Shown in pieces: positions 42,662-52,908 of a stretch of 64,000 nt of DNA. The notes below the pieces were generated by a model. It was not told the DNA's origin, did no database searches, and saw only the letters and a list, made by a program, of their open reading frames with translations. Origin of the DNA: Ornithodoros turicata (Eukaryota; Arthropoda; Arachnida; Ixodida; Argasidae). The translations under genes and the position numbers were made by a program. The number at the start of each line of letters is the position of its first letter. Positions within the stretch are counted from its first letter, which is position 1. Location of the stretch: positions 27,305,511-27,369,510 of the forward strand of contig NC_088210.1 of NCBI RefSeq assembly GCF_037126465.1, in the 5' to 3' direction.

Positions 42662-43098
42662 CTTTAAAAGGTGTTTTATCTCCGGCTTAACACAACAGTA
42701 GGAAAAAGCAATTGAAAAAACGTGGACGTTTCGCCGACCTGTTCGGGTGGCATCATCAGTACAGAATGTGTCCGAAGGTACAGATCAGCTTACTTATCCA
42801 CCAAGATATCGTGAACCTCCGGCAGAGAGCCACGGTTGGCGTGACTTGCTGTTGAATCACGATTTACTAACGCTACAATGTACAATGTTTACTAACACTG
42901 CTATACAGCATGTAACGCCATCCGTGGCCCTCTGCCGGAGGTTTACGATATCTTGGTGGATAAGTAAACTGATCTGTACCATCGGACACATTGTGTACTG
43001 ATGATGCCACCTGAATACGTCGGCGAAACGTCTACGTTTTTTAATTGTTTTTTTTTTCCTACTGTTGTGCTAAGCCGGAGATAAAACACCTTTTAAAG
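42662..43098. mobile_element. Fold-back element, 437 bp, TATG duplication, hammerhead-like cores
   Basis: TATG flanks both sides (42658-42661 and 43099-43102). The ends are CTTTAAAAGGTGTTTTATC inward on both strands, and the arms are about 190 bp, including CCGGCTTAACACAACAGTAG, CGTTTCGCCGACCTGTTCGG, TCCACCAAGATATCGT and CCTCCGGCAGAG. The arms carry CTGATGATGCC...GGCGAAACG in outward orientation (42998-43030, and 42727-42759 on the minus strand). No protein. It could be a small fold-back transposon or a derivative of a Penelope-like terminal repeat. Confidence 0.88.
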
Positions 43099-43470
43099 TA
43101 TGCGTCTTCCCGGCTTTTGGAATATATTTTCAAAAGTACAAAGGTGTTCACATGGAGCATATTCACATGGTATGCTTGTAAAGACTGCGTGCAGCTCGGA
43201 TGAAACATGCGTGTAACATAAACATTGCAACTTCGATCCGATCCTAACTATCTGATCCTTCGTCGCCGAAGGGAGGTGCCGCAACGCGACGGTTAAGAAG
43301 AAAACATTTATTATTACTGTTTGAGGAATGTCCCACTCCACACGCACCCACACACATATACCTTGGATGATGGTGAGGCGGGGGATTCACCGCAGTTACA
43401 CCGTTGACACGGAAAAACGAAAATATTATTCGATATAATTTTCAGTGACTTCCTTCTTTCTTCATTCGAT
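43099..43470. other. Unassigned non-coding stretch
   Basis: No gene or repeat identified. Confidence 0.5.
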
Positions 43471-43623
43471 AATAGTGAGTTTTAGTATACCGTTGATAAG
43501 GTTATTGTGTCTATCGGTACCAATCGTAGTCGCGCGTGACCCAGAATCTTATCCACTGATTGGATCCGGTTGATACGGTTTGACGCAAGCCACGTTATCA
43601 ACGGTCTGCTAAAACTCTCTATT
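43471..43623. mobile_element. 153-bp MITE with ~30-bp inverted ends
   Basis: AATAGTGAGTTTTAGTATAC + CGTTGATAAG at the left pairs with GTTATCAACGGTCTGCTAAA + ACTCTCTATT at the right. The last bases allow a TA duplication. The terminus matches solo copies at 21317, 28262 and 41335. Confidence 0.75.
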
Positions 43624-44331
43624 AACCACGGCCGTGAGCGGCGGCTGCTACGAGGCGAACTGACCGTGACGTCAATCACAGCGGACGTTCCCGATTCGCG
43701 GACGGTCTTTTGCGAGCAAATTGCAAAATCTTTGAGTAAGCTTGCAAGCGTCGCCATGAAATATGTTTTAATGAGACCCGGAGCTAGGATCGTATGTAAT
43801 CCTTGACATAGAATCTTACCAGAAGTGTAATGTAGCCCTTGATTGTCAGCATGATTACCGGAACACGTTTTTCTTTCAGAGCTTCTTCTTCGTCAGAAAA
43901 TGTCTCCGTCGGTGGCCTTTTTTTGGGGCTACTGCCTAGGAACGATTCCTAGACGCTGTTTTCGTCGCATAATACCTCACTCCATCGCTGGCAATTTGCG
44001 TTTCGCCATATTTCTACTGACTTCGACGGCAGATATATGACGTCGTTGTTGTCCAAACCGAAACCGTACACCCACGTGGTCCCGCGGGTGTGTGTGCTCC
44101 CGGTGGTCCACAATTGGCTGAGAGAGACTCGACGTTATGTGACGTAAGCCCGATTCGAAGAGATGTATCCGGCGGTCACGCCCCGCTATTTTTGCGTAAT
44201 AATTGCGCCCCTGGTGCACTGAATACGGTTGAAAGTCGATGCGTGTATGATAATGAGGGATCATCCGAACGGTTTCCGGCAGAGTACTCGGAATTCGCGA
44301 AAATAATTTCATGGTCCCTTTAAAGCGCATA
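43624..44331. other. Unassigned stretch
   Basis: No supported gene; opposing frames at 43977-44468 partly run into the MITE-B copy. Confidence 0.5.
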
Positions 44332-44577
44332 CTCTTTGAAATGAACTTCACCGCATAGCACGCTCCTAACCAACCATAATCTCGAATGATACCGTTATCT
44401 GCCCTGATTTGTTGAAAAGGGGAGGCGTACACCTTTTTTGTGACACTTACGAACAGCACAAGTGTCACGAAAAAGGCGTACGCCTCCTGTTTTCAACAAA
44501 TCAAGGCAGATAACGATATCATTTGAGATTGTGGTTGGCTAAAAGCGTGCTATGCGGTGAAGTTCATTTTTAGAGTG
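44332..44577. mobile_element. MITE-B fold-back, complete
   Basis: TA (44330-44331 and 44578-44579) flanks inverted arms of about 115 bp: TGAACTTCACCGCATAGCAC, CTAACCAACCATAATCTCGA, GTTATCTGCCCTGATTTGTT and GGAGGCGTACACC. The loop is around CACTTACGAACAGCACAAGTG. Non-coding. Confidence 0.92.
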
Positions 44578-44579
44578 TA

Positions 44580-45067
44580 CACATCGAGCGATACACCTCG
44601 ATTGCTCACCTGCGCGGCAGAGGAAACAAAAACGTTCACGGGGTATTCTGTGCTGTCGTTCGACCAAGAGGCCGTAACGGCTCTTCAGCAGCTATAGGGG
44701 GCGTCCCCGAAGACAAAAGCTTCCTATCGTCTCGAAGAAAGCTCGTGAGACCTACGGCTCCGAATACATCTTCATGAAGTGGCCCGCGGAGAGCTGCTCT
44801 TGAGATTGGTTCGCTTTCTGCTGGGTAGATTTATTTTAAAGCCCCGCTTCAGTTGCCTTTGCTCTGGACCGGTGCGAGTACTCGCCCCGTCGCTGGACAT
44901 ACGTTCTTATTGTGGGCCCGTTGTACCTCGTGAAATTTCCCGCAGCTATAGCTGAGCGCCTTTTCGTAGAGAAAGGTTGCTAATTAGAGCATCAAATACA
45001 GGACACGCCTATAGGTTTGGATACGTGAAAGAGTGCTCATACCTGAGCGGATGAACACCGTGTCTCT
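44580..45067. other. Unassigned stretch
   Basis: No gene. CpG-containing, with no repeat match found in the window. Confidence 0.5.
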
Positions 45068-45283
45068 TATTTTTTTTATTTTATTTCGTGTTAGCGCCGC
45101 GGAGCAACTGTGGCTATGAGCGGCGTCCAGATGTGGACAGATGTAGAGAGGGGACGGCAGGAAGGAGTGGGGGGTTAGTATGCGTCCTGGGCCGACTTCA
45201 GGGGGAACTGTGCCGACACCCGTCCGCATAATCTGTCGGAAGACCCAGGGAAAACCCCGGAAAGCACAGCCGGTCTCCGTGCT
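45068..45283 (-). mobile_element. SINE tail type II, head partly lost
   Basis: On the plus strand: a T-rich tail, GTTAGCGCCGCGGAGCAACT, CTATGAGCGGCGTCCAGATG, GACGGCAGGAAGGAGTGGGG, GGGCCGACTTCAGGGGGAAC, AAGACCCAGGGAAAACCCCG and CACAGCCGGT. It matches 50698-50952 in reverse, but the A- and B-box segment is missing. (TAAT)-rich simple DNA follows at 45283-45365. Confidence 0.88.
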
Positions 45284-45433
45284 TATTAATAAATAAGAGA
45301 TAATTAATGAATTAATAAAAGATAAATAAAAGATAATTAATAAATTAATCAATAAAATAAATTTAAGATAAGCGTTTTCTTGATTTTTGTTTGACACTTT
45401 GTGAATCTTTTCCCCTCCCCTACCTCCGTTATG

Positions 45434-45638
45434 CACACTCCAAGGAAAAAATTCTACCTTTCTAAAAAAAAAAAAGGAGTATTTTATTAGTCCTTTGGTG
45501 GACTAGATGCGTTGCGGAGTTTATTTCCAGTGCTGGGGTATAAATTTCAGGGCCAAGGGGACTGTAATGGGGAGCAATTGCAATTGATTGGGCCAGAGGC
45601 TGTAAGCAACTGCTTAGTTCACCCACTTTTCTTTTTCG
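45434..45638 (+). mobile_element. MITE-A copy, start of the MITE nest
   Basis: CACACTCCAAGGAAAAAATT at the left and CACTTTTCTTTTTCG before TA (45639-45640) at the right. Inside: TTTTATTAGTCCTTTGGTGG, CAAGGGGACTGTAATGGGGA and AGCAATTGCAATTG. The right TA is also the left TA of the next element. Confidence 0.78.
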
Positions 45639-45640
45639 TA

Positions 45641-45889
45641 CGCTCTTAAAAATGAACTTCACCGCATAGCACGCTCCTAGCCAACCATCATCTCAAATGA
45701 TATCGTTATCTGCCCTGATTTGTTGGAAACGGGAGGCGTACGCCTTTTTGTGACAATTATGAACAGCATAAGTGTCACAAAAAAAGGCGTACGCCTCCCG
45801 TTTTCGACAAATCAGGGCAGATAACGATATCACTTGAGATTATGGTTGGCTAGGAGCGTGCTATGCGGTGAAGTTCATTTTTAAGAGTG
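45641..45889. mobile_element. MITE-B fold-back, complete
   Basis: TA at 45639-45640 and 45890-45891. Ends CGCTCTTAAAAATGAACTTC and GAAGTTCATTTTTAAGAGTG. The arms contain GGGAGGCGTACGCCTTTTTG and TGACAATTATGAACAGCATA at the centre. About 95% arm-to-arm identity by eye. Confidence 0.93.
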
Positions 45890-45928
45890 TATAGTGCATG
45901 TTTGGATGCGTGCGTGACTCATACCCTA

Positions 45929-46144
45929 GTCAGACGGCAAACCTAAGTCCGTTAGCGGAACGGCGGTTACTTGACCTGCTGTCCAATCATCATTTTGAAT
46001 GATATCGTTCTCTGCCCTGATTTGTTGAGACCAGGAGGCGTACGCCTTTTTTGGGGCAATTATGAACGGGAACGGTATAATTATCATTGGACAACAGGTG
46101 AAGTAACCGCCACTCCGCTAACGGACTTAGGTTTGTCGTCTGAC
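45929..46144. mobile_element. Chimeric fold-back: new ends, MITE-B core
   Basis: TA at 45927-45928 and 46145-46146. The ends are GTCAGACGGCAAACCTAAGT and ACTTAGGTTTGTCGTCTGAC, with inner arms GTTAGCGGAACGGCGGTTAC and ACCTGCTGTCCAAT. The middle (AATGATATCGTTCTCTGCCC, TGATTTGTTGAGACCAGGAG, GCGTACGCC) is MITE-B left-arm sequence without its mirror half. The left and right ends match over about 60 bp. Confidence 0.85.
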
Positions 46145-46146
46145 TA

Positions 46147-46395
46147 CACTCTTAAAAATGAACTTCACCGCATAGCACGCTCCTAGCCAACCATCATCTC
46201 GAATGATATCGTTATCTGCCCTGATTTGTTGAAAACGGGGGGCGTACGCCTCTTTTGTGACACTTATGCTCTTCATAATTGTCACAAAAAAGGCGTACGC
46301 CTCCCGTTTTCAACAAATCAGGTCAGATAACGATATCATTCGAGATGATGGTTGGCTAGGAGCGCGCTATGCGGTGAAGTTCATTTCTAAGAGTG
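46147..46395. mobile_element. MITE-B fold-back, complete, abutting the chimera
   Basis: It shares the TA at 46145-46146 with the preceding element; the right TA is at 46396-46397. Ends CACTCTTAAAAATGAAC and GTTCATTTCTAAGAGTG. The arms match the 45641 copy closely; the centre is CACTTATGCTCTTCATAATT. Confidence 0.93.
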
Positions 46396-46397
46396 TA

Positions 46398-47239
46398 GGG
46401 TATTAGTTTGTTTGTTTGTAAGGGAAAAAAGAAGGAAGAAGAAGGAGGGGAAAAAAAGAGGAGGAGGAGGCTATCATCACGTAAGCGAACATAGTAATGT
46501 GCCCCGTCGCACGTTTCTACGTTGAGTATGCCGTAAATGAGTAATGTGCTGGTATAGCCAATTAGCGGTGTCACCATCTGTACTCTTTCTTCCAAACTCA
46601 CTAATTGATAAGTAGACATAAAAATAAAGAAACCAGACAAAAATCTCCGTCCGTTGCATGATGTAATTACAATGCATATTCCATGATAGTTTTCTTCAGG
46701 CAGGGCCAGTGTGAGTTCTCGTGGAATATTAATAAACATCGCGCACGATTGCAGTGTGTAGGCGAACGCAAATGGGTCTGAGCCAGTATTCTAACAAGCT
46801 GCTGCTGATCAGGTTAATGAAGTTGGAAGAAGACTTTGAACCGGCCCGGCTACGTGTAAAGCCAATTATGGCGAAAGCTTGCTTCAAGCTCGTCGCTTCT
46901 CAGTCATGTTGCGGAGAAACTCATTTTAGTTTTTTGAGAACGCGACGTGTCCGCGTTGCTTAATATGTCCGATAGGACTGACTGCTAATCTAATATGTGA
47001 TAATACGATAAGGTGCCTAATTTTCGCCGATGAGAGTCTCTGCAGTGCGACTCTGAAACGTGAATAAATGCACTTCCCGTTTGCAGTAACATCGCGTAAG
47101 AATATGTGTAACGCTCAAAAATGTGGATTGCGGTAAACTAAAAAAAAATAATTATTAAACTGGAGTGCGATTACAGAATGGAGTTTCCTGGATTACAGTT
47201 ACCGGTCACTTTTAATTACGCGGCCCCGAAATTTGCACC
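46398..47239. other. Unassigned stretch
   Basis: Purine-rich DNA at 46425-46470. No supported gene. Confidence 0.5.
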
Positions 47240-47360
47240 TGAGCGCTGCAGGTTAGTCCCTATATTAACTCCGTACATTAAGTCCTTAAACGGACTAATG
47301 GCTCAATGCCGTCTAGTCCCCCAAGGACTAAAATTATTCCCTTTCCTCCCCTTAACGTGT
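47240..47360 (+). mobile_element. MITE-A fragment
   Basis: AACTCCGTACATTAAGTCCT, TAAACGGACTAATGGCTCAA, TAGTCCCCCAAGGACTAAAA and TTCCTCCCCTTAACGTGTGA match the AGTCCCC block and a decayed right terminus. Confidence 0.6.
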
Positions 47361-50116
47361 GATAATTCTATAATTTCGGCTTGTTTTTTGCTCTTGTCCC
47401 TGCTTCCTTTCTCTTTTTTTTTTCTTCTTTCTCGTGGGCAGTCGCTTTCTACTCGTTATATCTAACCCCCATATTCTTTTATGTCCGTCAGGTCCTTTGG
47501 ATGCTGCCACCTCTCTTGCCTTCTTGGCTATGGAGTAGATGGCATCCATATTTCCAATCCAATCCAATCCAATCCAATCCCTTCCCTTCCCACGTCGTCT
47601 TTATCTTTGAACGGAACTAATTCGTTCACTTCTACGCTCCCTGCAAAACAACTCTCATCAATAGAAGAAACTTTCTGAAAGCTGACAAAAACTGCAACTG
47701 TACACGTACTGTACCTTCAGCTACACAGCCAGAAAGCACCGCACATTACACATTACAAGTTATACACAGGGTTCCACGTCGTTTATTTCTGGTTCACAAA
47801 AAAAAAACAGAAAAAAAAACAGCACAGAAGTCCCCAACGAGACCCCTTATGAATACCTAAGCTCTGCGTCTGAGCACAATCCATGGCATCCTCTTTCCTC
47901 GTTTTGCAGACATCTAATGCACGTTTAACGTGGTACCCTATCGCGCCATTGTTCGAAAACTCTATTCGCCCCCTTTCCCACTTGGATACGCTCTCGCAAG
48001 TTCTGCCATTTCCCTTAACCTGGGCGCCAACCTTTTCTTGTCCTACATCTCGCGACTTTCGATGGAAATCTTCTCCGTTCGCTGTTGTATCACGCAGCCA
48101 TTGTCGAAACCGGAGCGGGACATTAGGATGCGATAACAATACAGAGCTCATTAGTAGACTCGAAGACGACTGCACGCATTAGAAGTCGGATAAAACTCTT
48201 TCGAAACGTTTTTCTTTGCGCTAAGTACGCTCATACAAAAAAAAAAAAAAAAAGAAATGTCGTCTCGACGTTTCAACGATTGTGTGAGGATGTACTTGGA
48301 TGCGAGGCGTTTCTATTGGTTGGCGAATAAATGGTCTACCTTCCATAAACGTTTTTCTATTTATTCAGAAGCTAATGACAGCACATTTGTGTCTTCAATT
48401 CAAATGCATTCCAATTTCTCTTTTCTTTGCCTTACGACAGGCGGTGTTACTAGAATAATATTCAATGGTACACTCGTTGATGTCCGATTTCGAGTTGAGC
48501 GTAACACTCCTCAGTGTCGAACAACAACTTTATTTGAATGATGATGAGTGGCTCAGTGTCGAAGTACATAATGTGGCACGCGGAGCTAGTGGTTTATCGA
48601 TGTCCTGTTCTTAAAAGGTAGGGTGTGCTTTGTTCCGTTGTACGAACAGGTTGTGGTATGTGTTTAGAAAGGTACTGGTAAAACGAATTCAAATTAAAGA
48701 CACAGATAGGGAACACCCATGCACAGAAACAAGGGTTGAGGGGGATGTCGATATGTCGATGATAATGTCGATATTGGCTCGCCGTTGTTGGCCAGATGCG
48801 CGTGAATATTGTCACGACCATAGCCAGAAAGTGATGGAGGGTGAAAGGTTAGAGGTGTGGCAAGCAAAGAATGAATGAATGATTCCAACATGCACAAAGA
48901 AAAAGGCAACGCTTTCCGCCTCATCCTTGTCCTACGATAACGATAATAACGATAATATAACAATTAATATAACGACATTGATTTTAGTAGATCAGTAACC
49001 AGTAAATTACTTAGCGATGCGGAATGGGACAAGTCTCGCATATCAGAGCTGAAAGCTTTAACTCGCAAGCAAGTCACCGGATGTGATATCAGCTTTTCAA
49101 GCGCTACCTTAAGAAGAGACGATCAAAGTCCTCTATGGTCATTCACCTTAATGTACACCATAGCACCGTTCGCGGACTAACGTACGGGACGATATCTATG
49201 ACTTTGCCCATCCCGTTCGCCACCGCATCTGAACGCACGACTATGTCCCTCATTTATGTGTCACCAATAACTTGTCCAAAGAAAGAAAAGGGAGGAGGAA
49301 AGCGAGGGTTCAATGCGCGTGAAAAGAAAGTATACGGGCCGTGGGAAAAAAAAAAATTCCGTCGATGTTTCTGCCATCCAATATTCCGATAAAACGCAGA
49401 ATGATATGTTTCTGACGACAGGTGACGGGAACTGTTCGCGGAAATTTGTCTTAGATTACTGCTACTGTTACCTCTTTGCTGCTGGCGATATGATATGTGT
49501 CAACAGGTTGACAAACAGCTGCATGTAGGGCATCGATTTTCTTTTCCCTTGCTTCTGGTAGCGCGTTCGTTCTTATGATACTTTCTTTTCTCTGGTTCGC
49601 ATTTATTCTCGTTTCGGTCAGCTGTATTTTCACGTTATCCTATTCGCGGATCAGACATGACGTCATAGTGCTTTTTTTTTTTTTTTTTACTCCTTTACGT
49701 CGTGGCTATACATAAATCTACAAGATAATTTACCGTTTCAGTTGTCACTTTTTCAGAGAAATCAAATGACAACCCTCGCGACTATGGACACGTTCGCCTA
49801 GATGAATGTGCTGTTTCCGGTGAATATAATTAATAATATCGCAGGCACCTACAAGCGTGATCGACAATAGGCACGAACCCGAAATGGATATATGGGAAAT
49901 ATGTCGTCAATGTGCATCGAAAATGTTTGTATAAATTCAAACAAACAGAAACATAATGGGAAGCTGGTATGTGATAATCCGAAGGAAAAAAATAAAGAAT
50001 GAATGCCTGAAGGGGCATGTTTAGACACACTCCGGGTAAAGCCTCTGCTGACCCAGAGGTTCGGCTTTCTTGCAAAAGGACTCTTGTTGAGGCGGAGCAC
50101 GCTTTACAGGTTACAA
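47361..50116. other. Unassigned stretch
   Basis: No gene is recognised over 2.7 kb. (TCCAA)n at 47557-47579, A-runs at 47799-47818 and 48237-48255, T-run at 49672-49688. The 130-residue minus-strand frame at 47783-48175 has no recognisable domain and ends in a low-complexity phenylalanine run. Confidence 0.45.
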
Positions 50117-50362
50117 ACGCCGGTACACTGTTAAAACAGAACTTCACCACATAGCACGCTCCTAGCCAACCATCATACCGAATGATATCATTCTGTGTCA
50201 CGATTTGTTCGAAACAGGGGGGAGGCGCCTATCTGGGACAAGATAATCTGTCCAAGATAGGCGCCTCCTCCCATTTTCACCAAGTCAATGCACAGAATGA
50301 TATCATTCGGAATGATGGTTGGCTAGGAGCGTGCTATGTGGTGAAGTTCTGTTTTAACAGTG
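50117..50362. mobile_element. MITE-B subfamily 2 fold-back
   Basis: TA at 50115-50116 and 50363-50364. Ends CACTGTTAAAACAGAACTTC and GAAGTTCTGTTTTAACAGTG. The arms keep CATAGCACGCTCCTAGCCAA and GATATCATTC, but the inner arms are new: CTGTGTCACGATTTG and GGAGGCGCCTATCTGGGACA instead of GGCGTACGCCTTTT. This is a distinct subfamily sharing the outer arms. Confidence 0.92.
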
Positions 50363-50686
50363 TAGGGCAGGGAACGTATGTGCCTTTCTCCGCGCACCCT
50401 ATCACACGCGTAGCTTGTTTTCTTTTCCAGCGACCCGAGAAAACAGGTCGCACAATGCCGTAACATTAATGTTGGAATGATGCCCAGGCATGCGAGAATT
50501 TTCACCTTCTTCCGAATAACATCAATGCGATGACGCGACTAGCGACACCTGCCATGCTGCGCTCTGAAATCTACGTTCATTTGCATACACACGCATCACG
50601 CTCTTTCAACCTCAACTAACTCATAAGAGCTTCTAAAAAATGCAAACTTTTTATGTGACGGAACTTTTACTTATTTTTTGTCACAC
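50363..50686. other. Unassigned stretch
   Basis: No gene or repeat identified. Confidence 0.5.
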
Positions 50687-50697
50687 CGTACCTAAAA

Positions 50698-50952
50698 CCA
50701 GCTCTCGTGGCATAGTGGTTAGGATGATCGCTTTCCACGCCGAGACTGGGAGACGACACGGGTTCGAATTATGTCACCGGCTGTGCTGTCTGAGGTTTTC
50801 CCCGGGTTTTCCGAATACTTTCCAGAGGAATGTCGGCACAGTTCCCCCTGAAGTCGGCCCAGGACGCATACTGACCCCCCCTGTTCCCCACTCCTTCTTG
50901 CTGTCCTCTCTCCATAGTTGCTTCGCGGCGTTAAAACGGAATTTAAAAAAAA
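50698..50952 (+). mobile_element. Full-length tRNA-derived SINE, tail type II
   Basis: A near-perfect 11-bp duplication flanks it, CGTACCTAAAA (50687-50697) and CGTACTTAAAA (50953-50963). The head has an A box (TGGCATAGTGG) and B box (GGTTCGAATTA, slightly decayed). The body matches the 15253 SINE up to AGTCGGCCCAGGACGCA. The tail then differs: CCCCACTCCTTCTTGCTGTC, CTCTCTCCATAG, TTGCTTCGCGGCGTTAAAAC and poly(A). Confidence 0.93.
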
Positions 50953-50963
50953 CGTACTTAAAA

Positions 50964-51674
50964 GTCTGCCGAACTAAGAAGACTCGCAGGGACGTGCAAT
51001 GATTTAAAGCATCACTTCCAATATCGTAAACTTCTTATCGCGCTACACCGCGAATCTATATTCATGGCTCAACTCATAAGCCCTGCGGGCGATAGTACTA
51101 CATCATGAGGATGGAAATAGCAGCTTGTATCTCAGAGAGGCTGTATCACGATAGACTGCGGCCGAGCTAAGCACTATAAATGACCTCCTTGAGGTACTCG
51201 GAGATATTACACCTAGATAAGAGATGAATGCGTTCTGTTGTTCTGACGGATAGAGGGCGTCAGATGGGCCTAGGATGTGAGCGCCATGCATATTTCAGGA
51301 TTTTTCAATCCAGCCTTTTATGGGCCCCCGGGTACGGATCGGGGAATGGTCCCTGGACAATTGTGTCGTGGCTTCTGTCGTATAGTTGCGCCTGTTGTAG
51401 ATGGGCCTCTGTCTCACATCCATTAAATTCAAAAAGCACTAATAAGCAAAAAAAAAAAAAGTCTTCTCCGATGAATTCGCTTCCTTTTGTGTTGGTATCA
51501 ACGTAAACCGCATCTTTCACCCCGCGAGCAGATTTTTTTTAGCAGATTTTTAGCTTTTGCACTTTTATTTATTTATTTATTTTCAATATACCCCCAGAGC
51601 CACGAGGGCACAAAGGAGGGGAGGGGCTTGATATGTTCGATGAGAACAACGTTATGACTTATGAGTTAGTCTTA
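50964..51674. other. Unassigned stretch
   Basis: (ATTT)n at 51566-51581; A-run at 51449-51461. No supported gene. Confidence 0.5.
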
Positions 51675-51954
51675 CACCCTTAGAAAAAAAGGGTGGAGCA
51701 TTTACACCTTTTAGGAGGTAATAGTTGTCGCATATGTTGTGCCTAAAAGGTTGCAAAGTTCTACCTGCTACCTGCGAATGATAGGGTTACCGCTTCTGAT
51801 TCGGTGAGCGAAGAGTGCGTACGCCTTTTTGTACCAATTTGGATATATGATAACTGTTTTTACCACCCTTTTACACCCTATATCAGACGCTATGTTGACC
51901 CAGGTGGTAACTATATAGAAGTTATCACCTTTTACGGCCTTTTTTCTTATAGTG
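51675..51954 (+). mobile_element. MITE-C copy
   Basis: TA at 51673-51674 and 51955-51956. Ends CACCCTTAGAAAAAAAGGGT and CCTTTTTTCTTATAGTG. The body holds TTTTAGGAGGTAATAGTTGT, CGCATATGTTGTGCC, GATAGGGTTACCGCTTCTGA, GCGTACGCCTTTTTGTA and CGCTATGTTGACC. Nearly collinear with 59217-59500. Confidence 0.9.
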
Positions 51955-51956
51955 TA

Positions 51957-52636
51957 GTTGTCTCTTTCCAGCTGTGTTGATGCATGTCATGCAGCTAGAA
52001 CAGATTTTGCGGCTTCGAACGCCATGTAGCAATCCGTAGTTACGTTCTATAGAACGGAACGATGATCTGGCCGATTGACGGCTAATTGCGAGAATTATTA
52101 TTACTACGAGCAATTAATTTCCCCTAATATAAGATATAATAAGCGTTCTTAGTCGTGTCAAAGTATAAGACTGCAACGCCACGTCCTTGCTCGTGCACGG
52201 GCATCATGGCGTGAGCGTCGTATTCGAAAGCCACGCGTGCGATAGCGACGCGTGTTTGCGGCCCTGTCAAGGCATGCGAGATGATGTTTAGCCTCTGTGG
52301 GTGTTTTCGCCGGAAGTGAAATCGCTTAAGGTGGGGCCGGGGTGCATATGAAATCAGCCCAATGGCGTGTCGCAGTCGACAGCGCGGTCGATTCAATTCC
52401 ACTGCTTGCCTCCTCTCCCCCGGAAAAAAAGTCGAAGAACAGCGGGAGTGACGGCCGTCACGATGACATGGCAACACCGTGTGGGAAAACTGTTGATTTT
52501 CCGTTAAGTTCCTTTCTGTGTTTCTTCTTTCTTCCTTTCTTTCTTTTTCTTGTGTGTGTGTGTGTGTGTGGTGGAAGAGGGGATTGCGAAACAATCAACG
52601 TGAAAAGAGCGAAGAGAAGTTGCCTTTTTTATTTCC
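51957..52636. other. Unassigned stretch with (GT)n
   Basis: (TG)n at 52551-52570. The CA/GT-rich run drives the histidine/threonine-rich frame. No supported gene. Confidence 0.5.
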
Positions 52637-52908
52637 TGTTAGCACCGCGAAGCAGCTGTGGTTATGAGCGGCGTTCAGATGAGGACGGGTGGAGAGAGGA
52701 CAGCGAGGAAGGAGTGGGGGACAGGGGGGGTTAGTACGCGTCCTGGGACGACTTCAGGGGAAACTGTGCCGACATTCGTCTGGAGAAACATCGGAAAACC
52801 CAGGGAAAACCTCGGACAGCACAGGCGGTGGTATAATTCGAACCCGTGTCACCTCCCAGTCTCGGCGTGGAAAGCGATCATCTTAATCCCTATGCCACGG
52901 GAGCTGGT
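52637..52908 (-). mobile_element. Full-length tRNA-derived SINE, tail type II, inverted
   Basis: Plus-strand order: GTTAGCACCGCGAAGCAGCT, GTGGAGAGAGGACAGCGAGG, AAGGAGTGGGG, GGACGACTTCAGGGGAAACT, AAACCCAGGGAAAACCTCGG, TAATTCGAACCCGTGTCACC and GCCACGGGAGCTGG. The reverse complement is collinear with 50698-50952, including the tRNA-like head. Confidence 0.93.

Noticed and set aside
44336..46397. CRISPR-like array or tandem repeats
   Set aside because: The repeated units are inverted, TA-flanked fold-back MITEs, and the DNA is eukaryotic.
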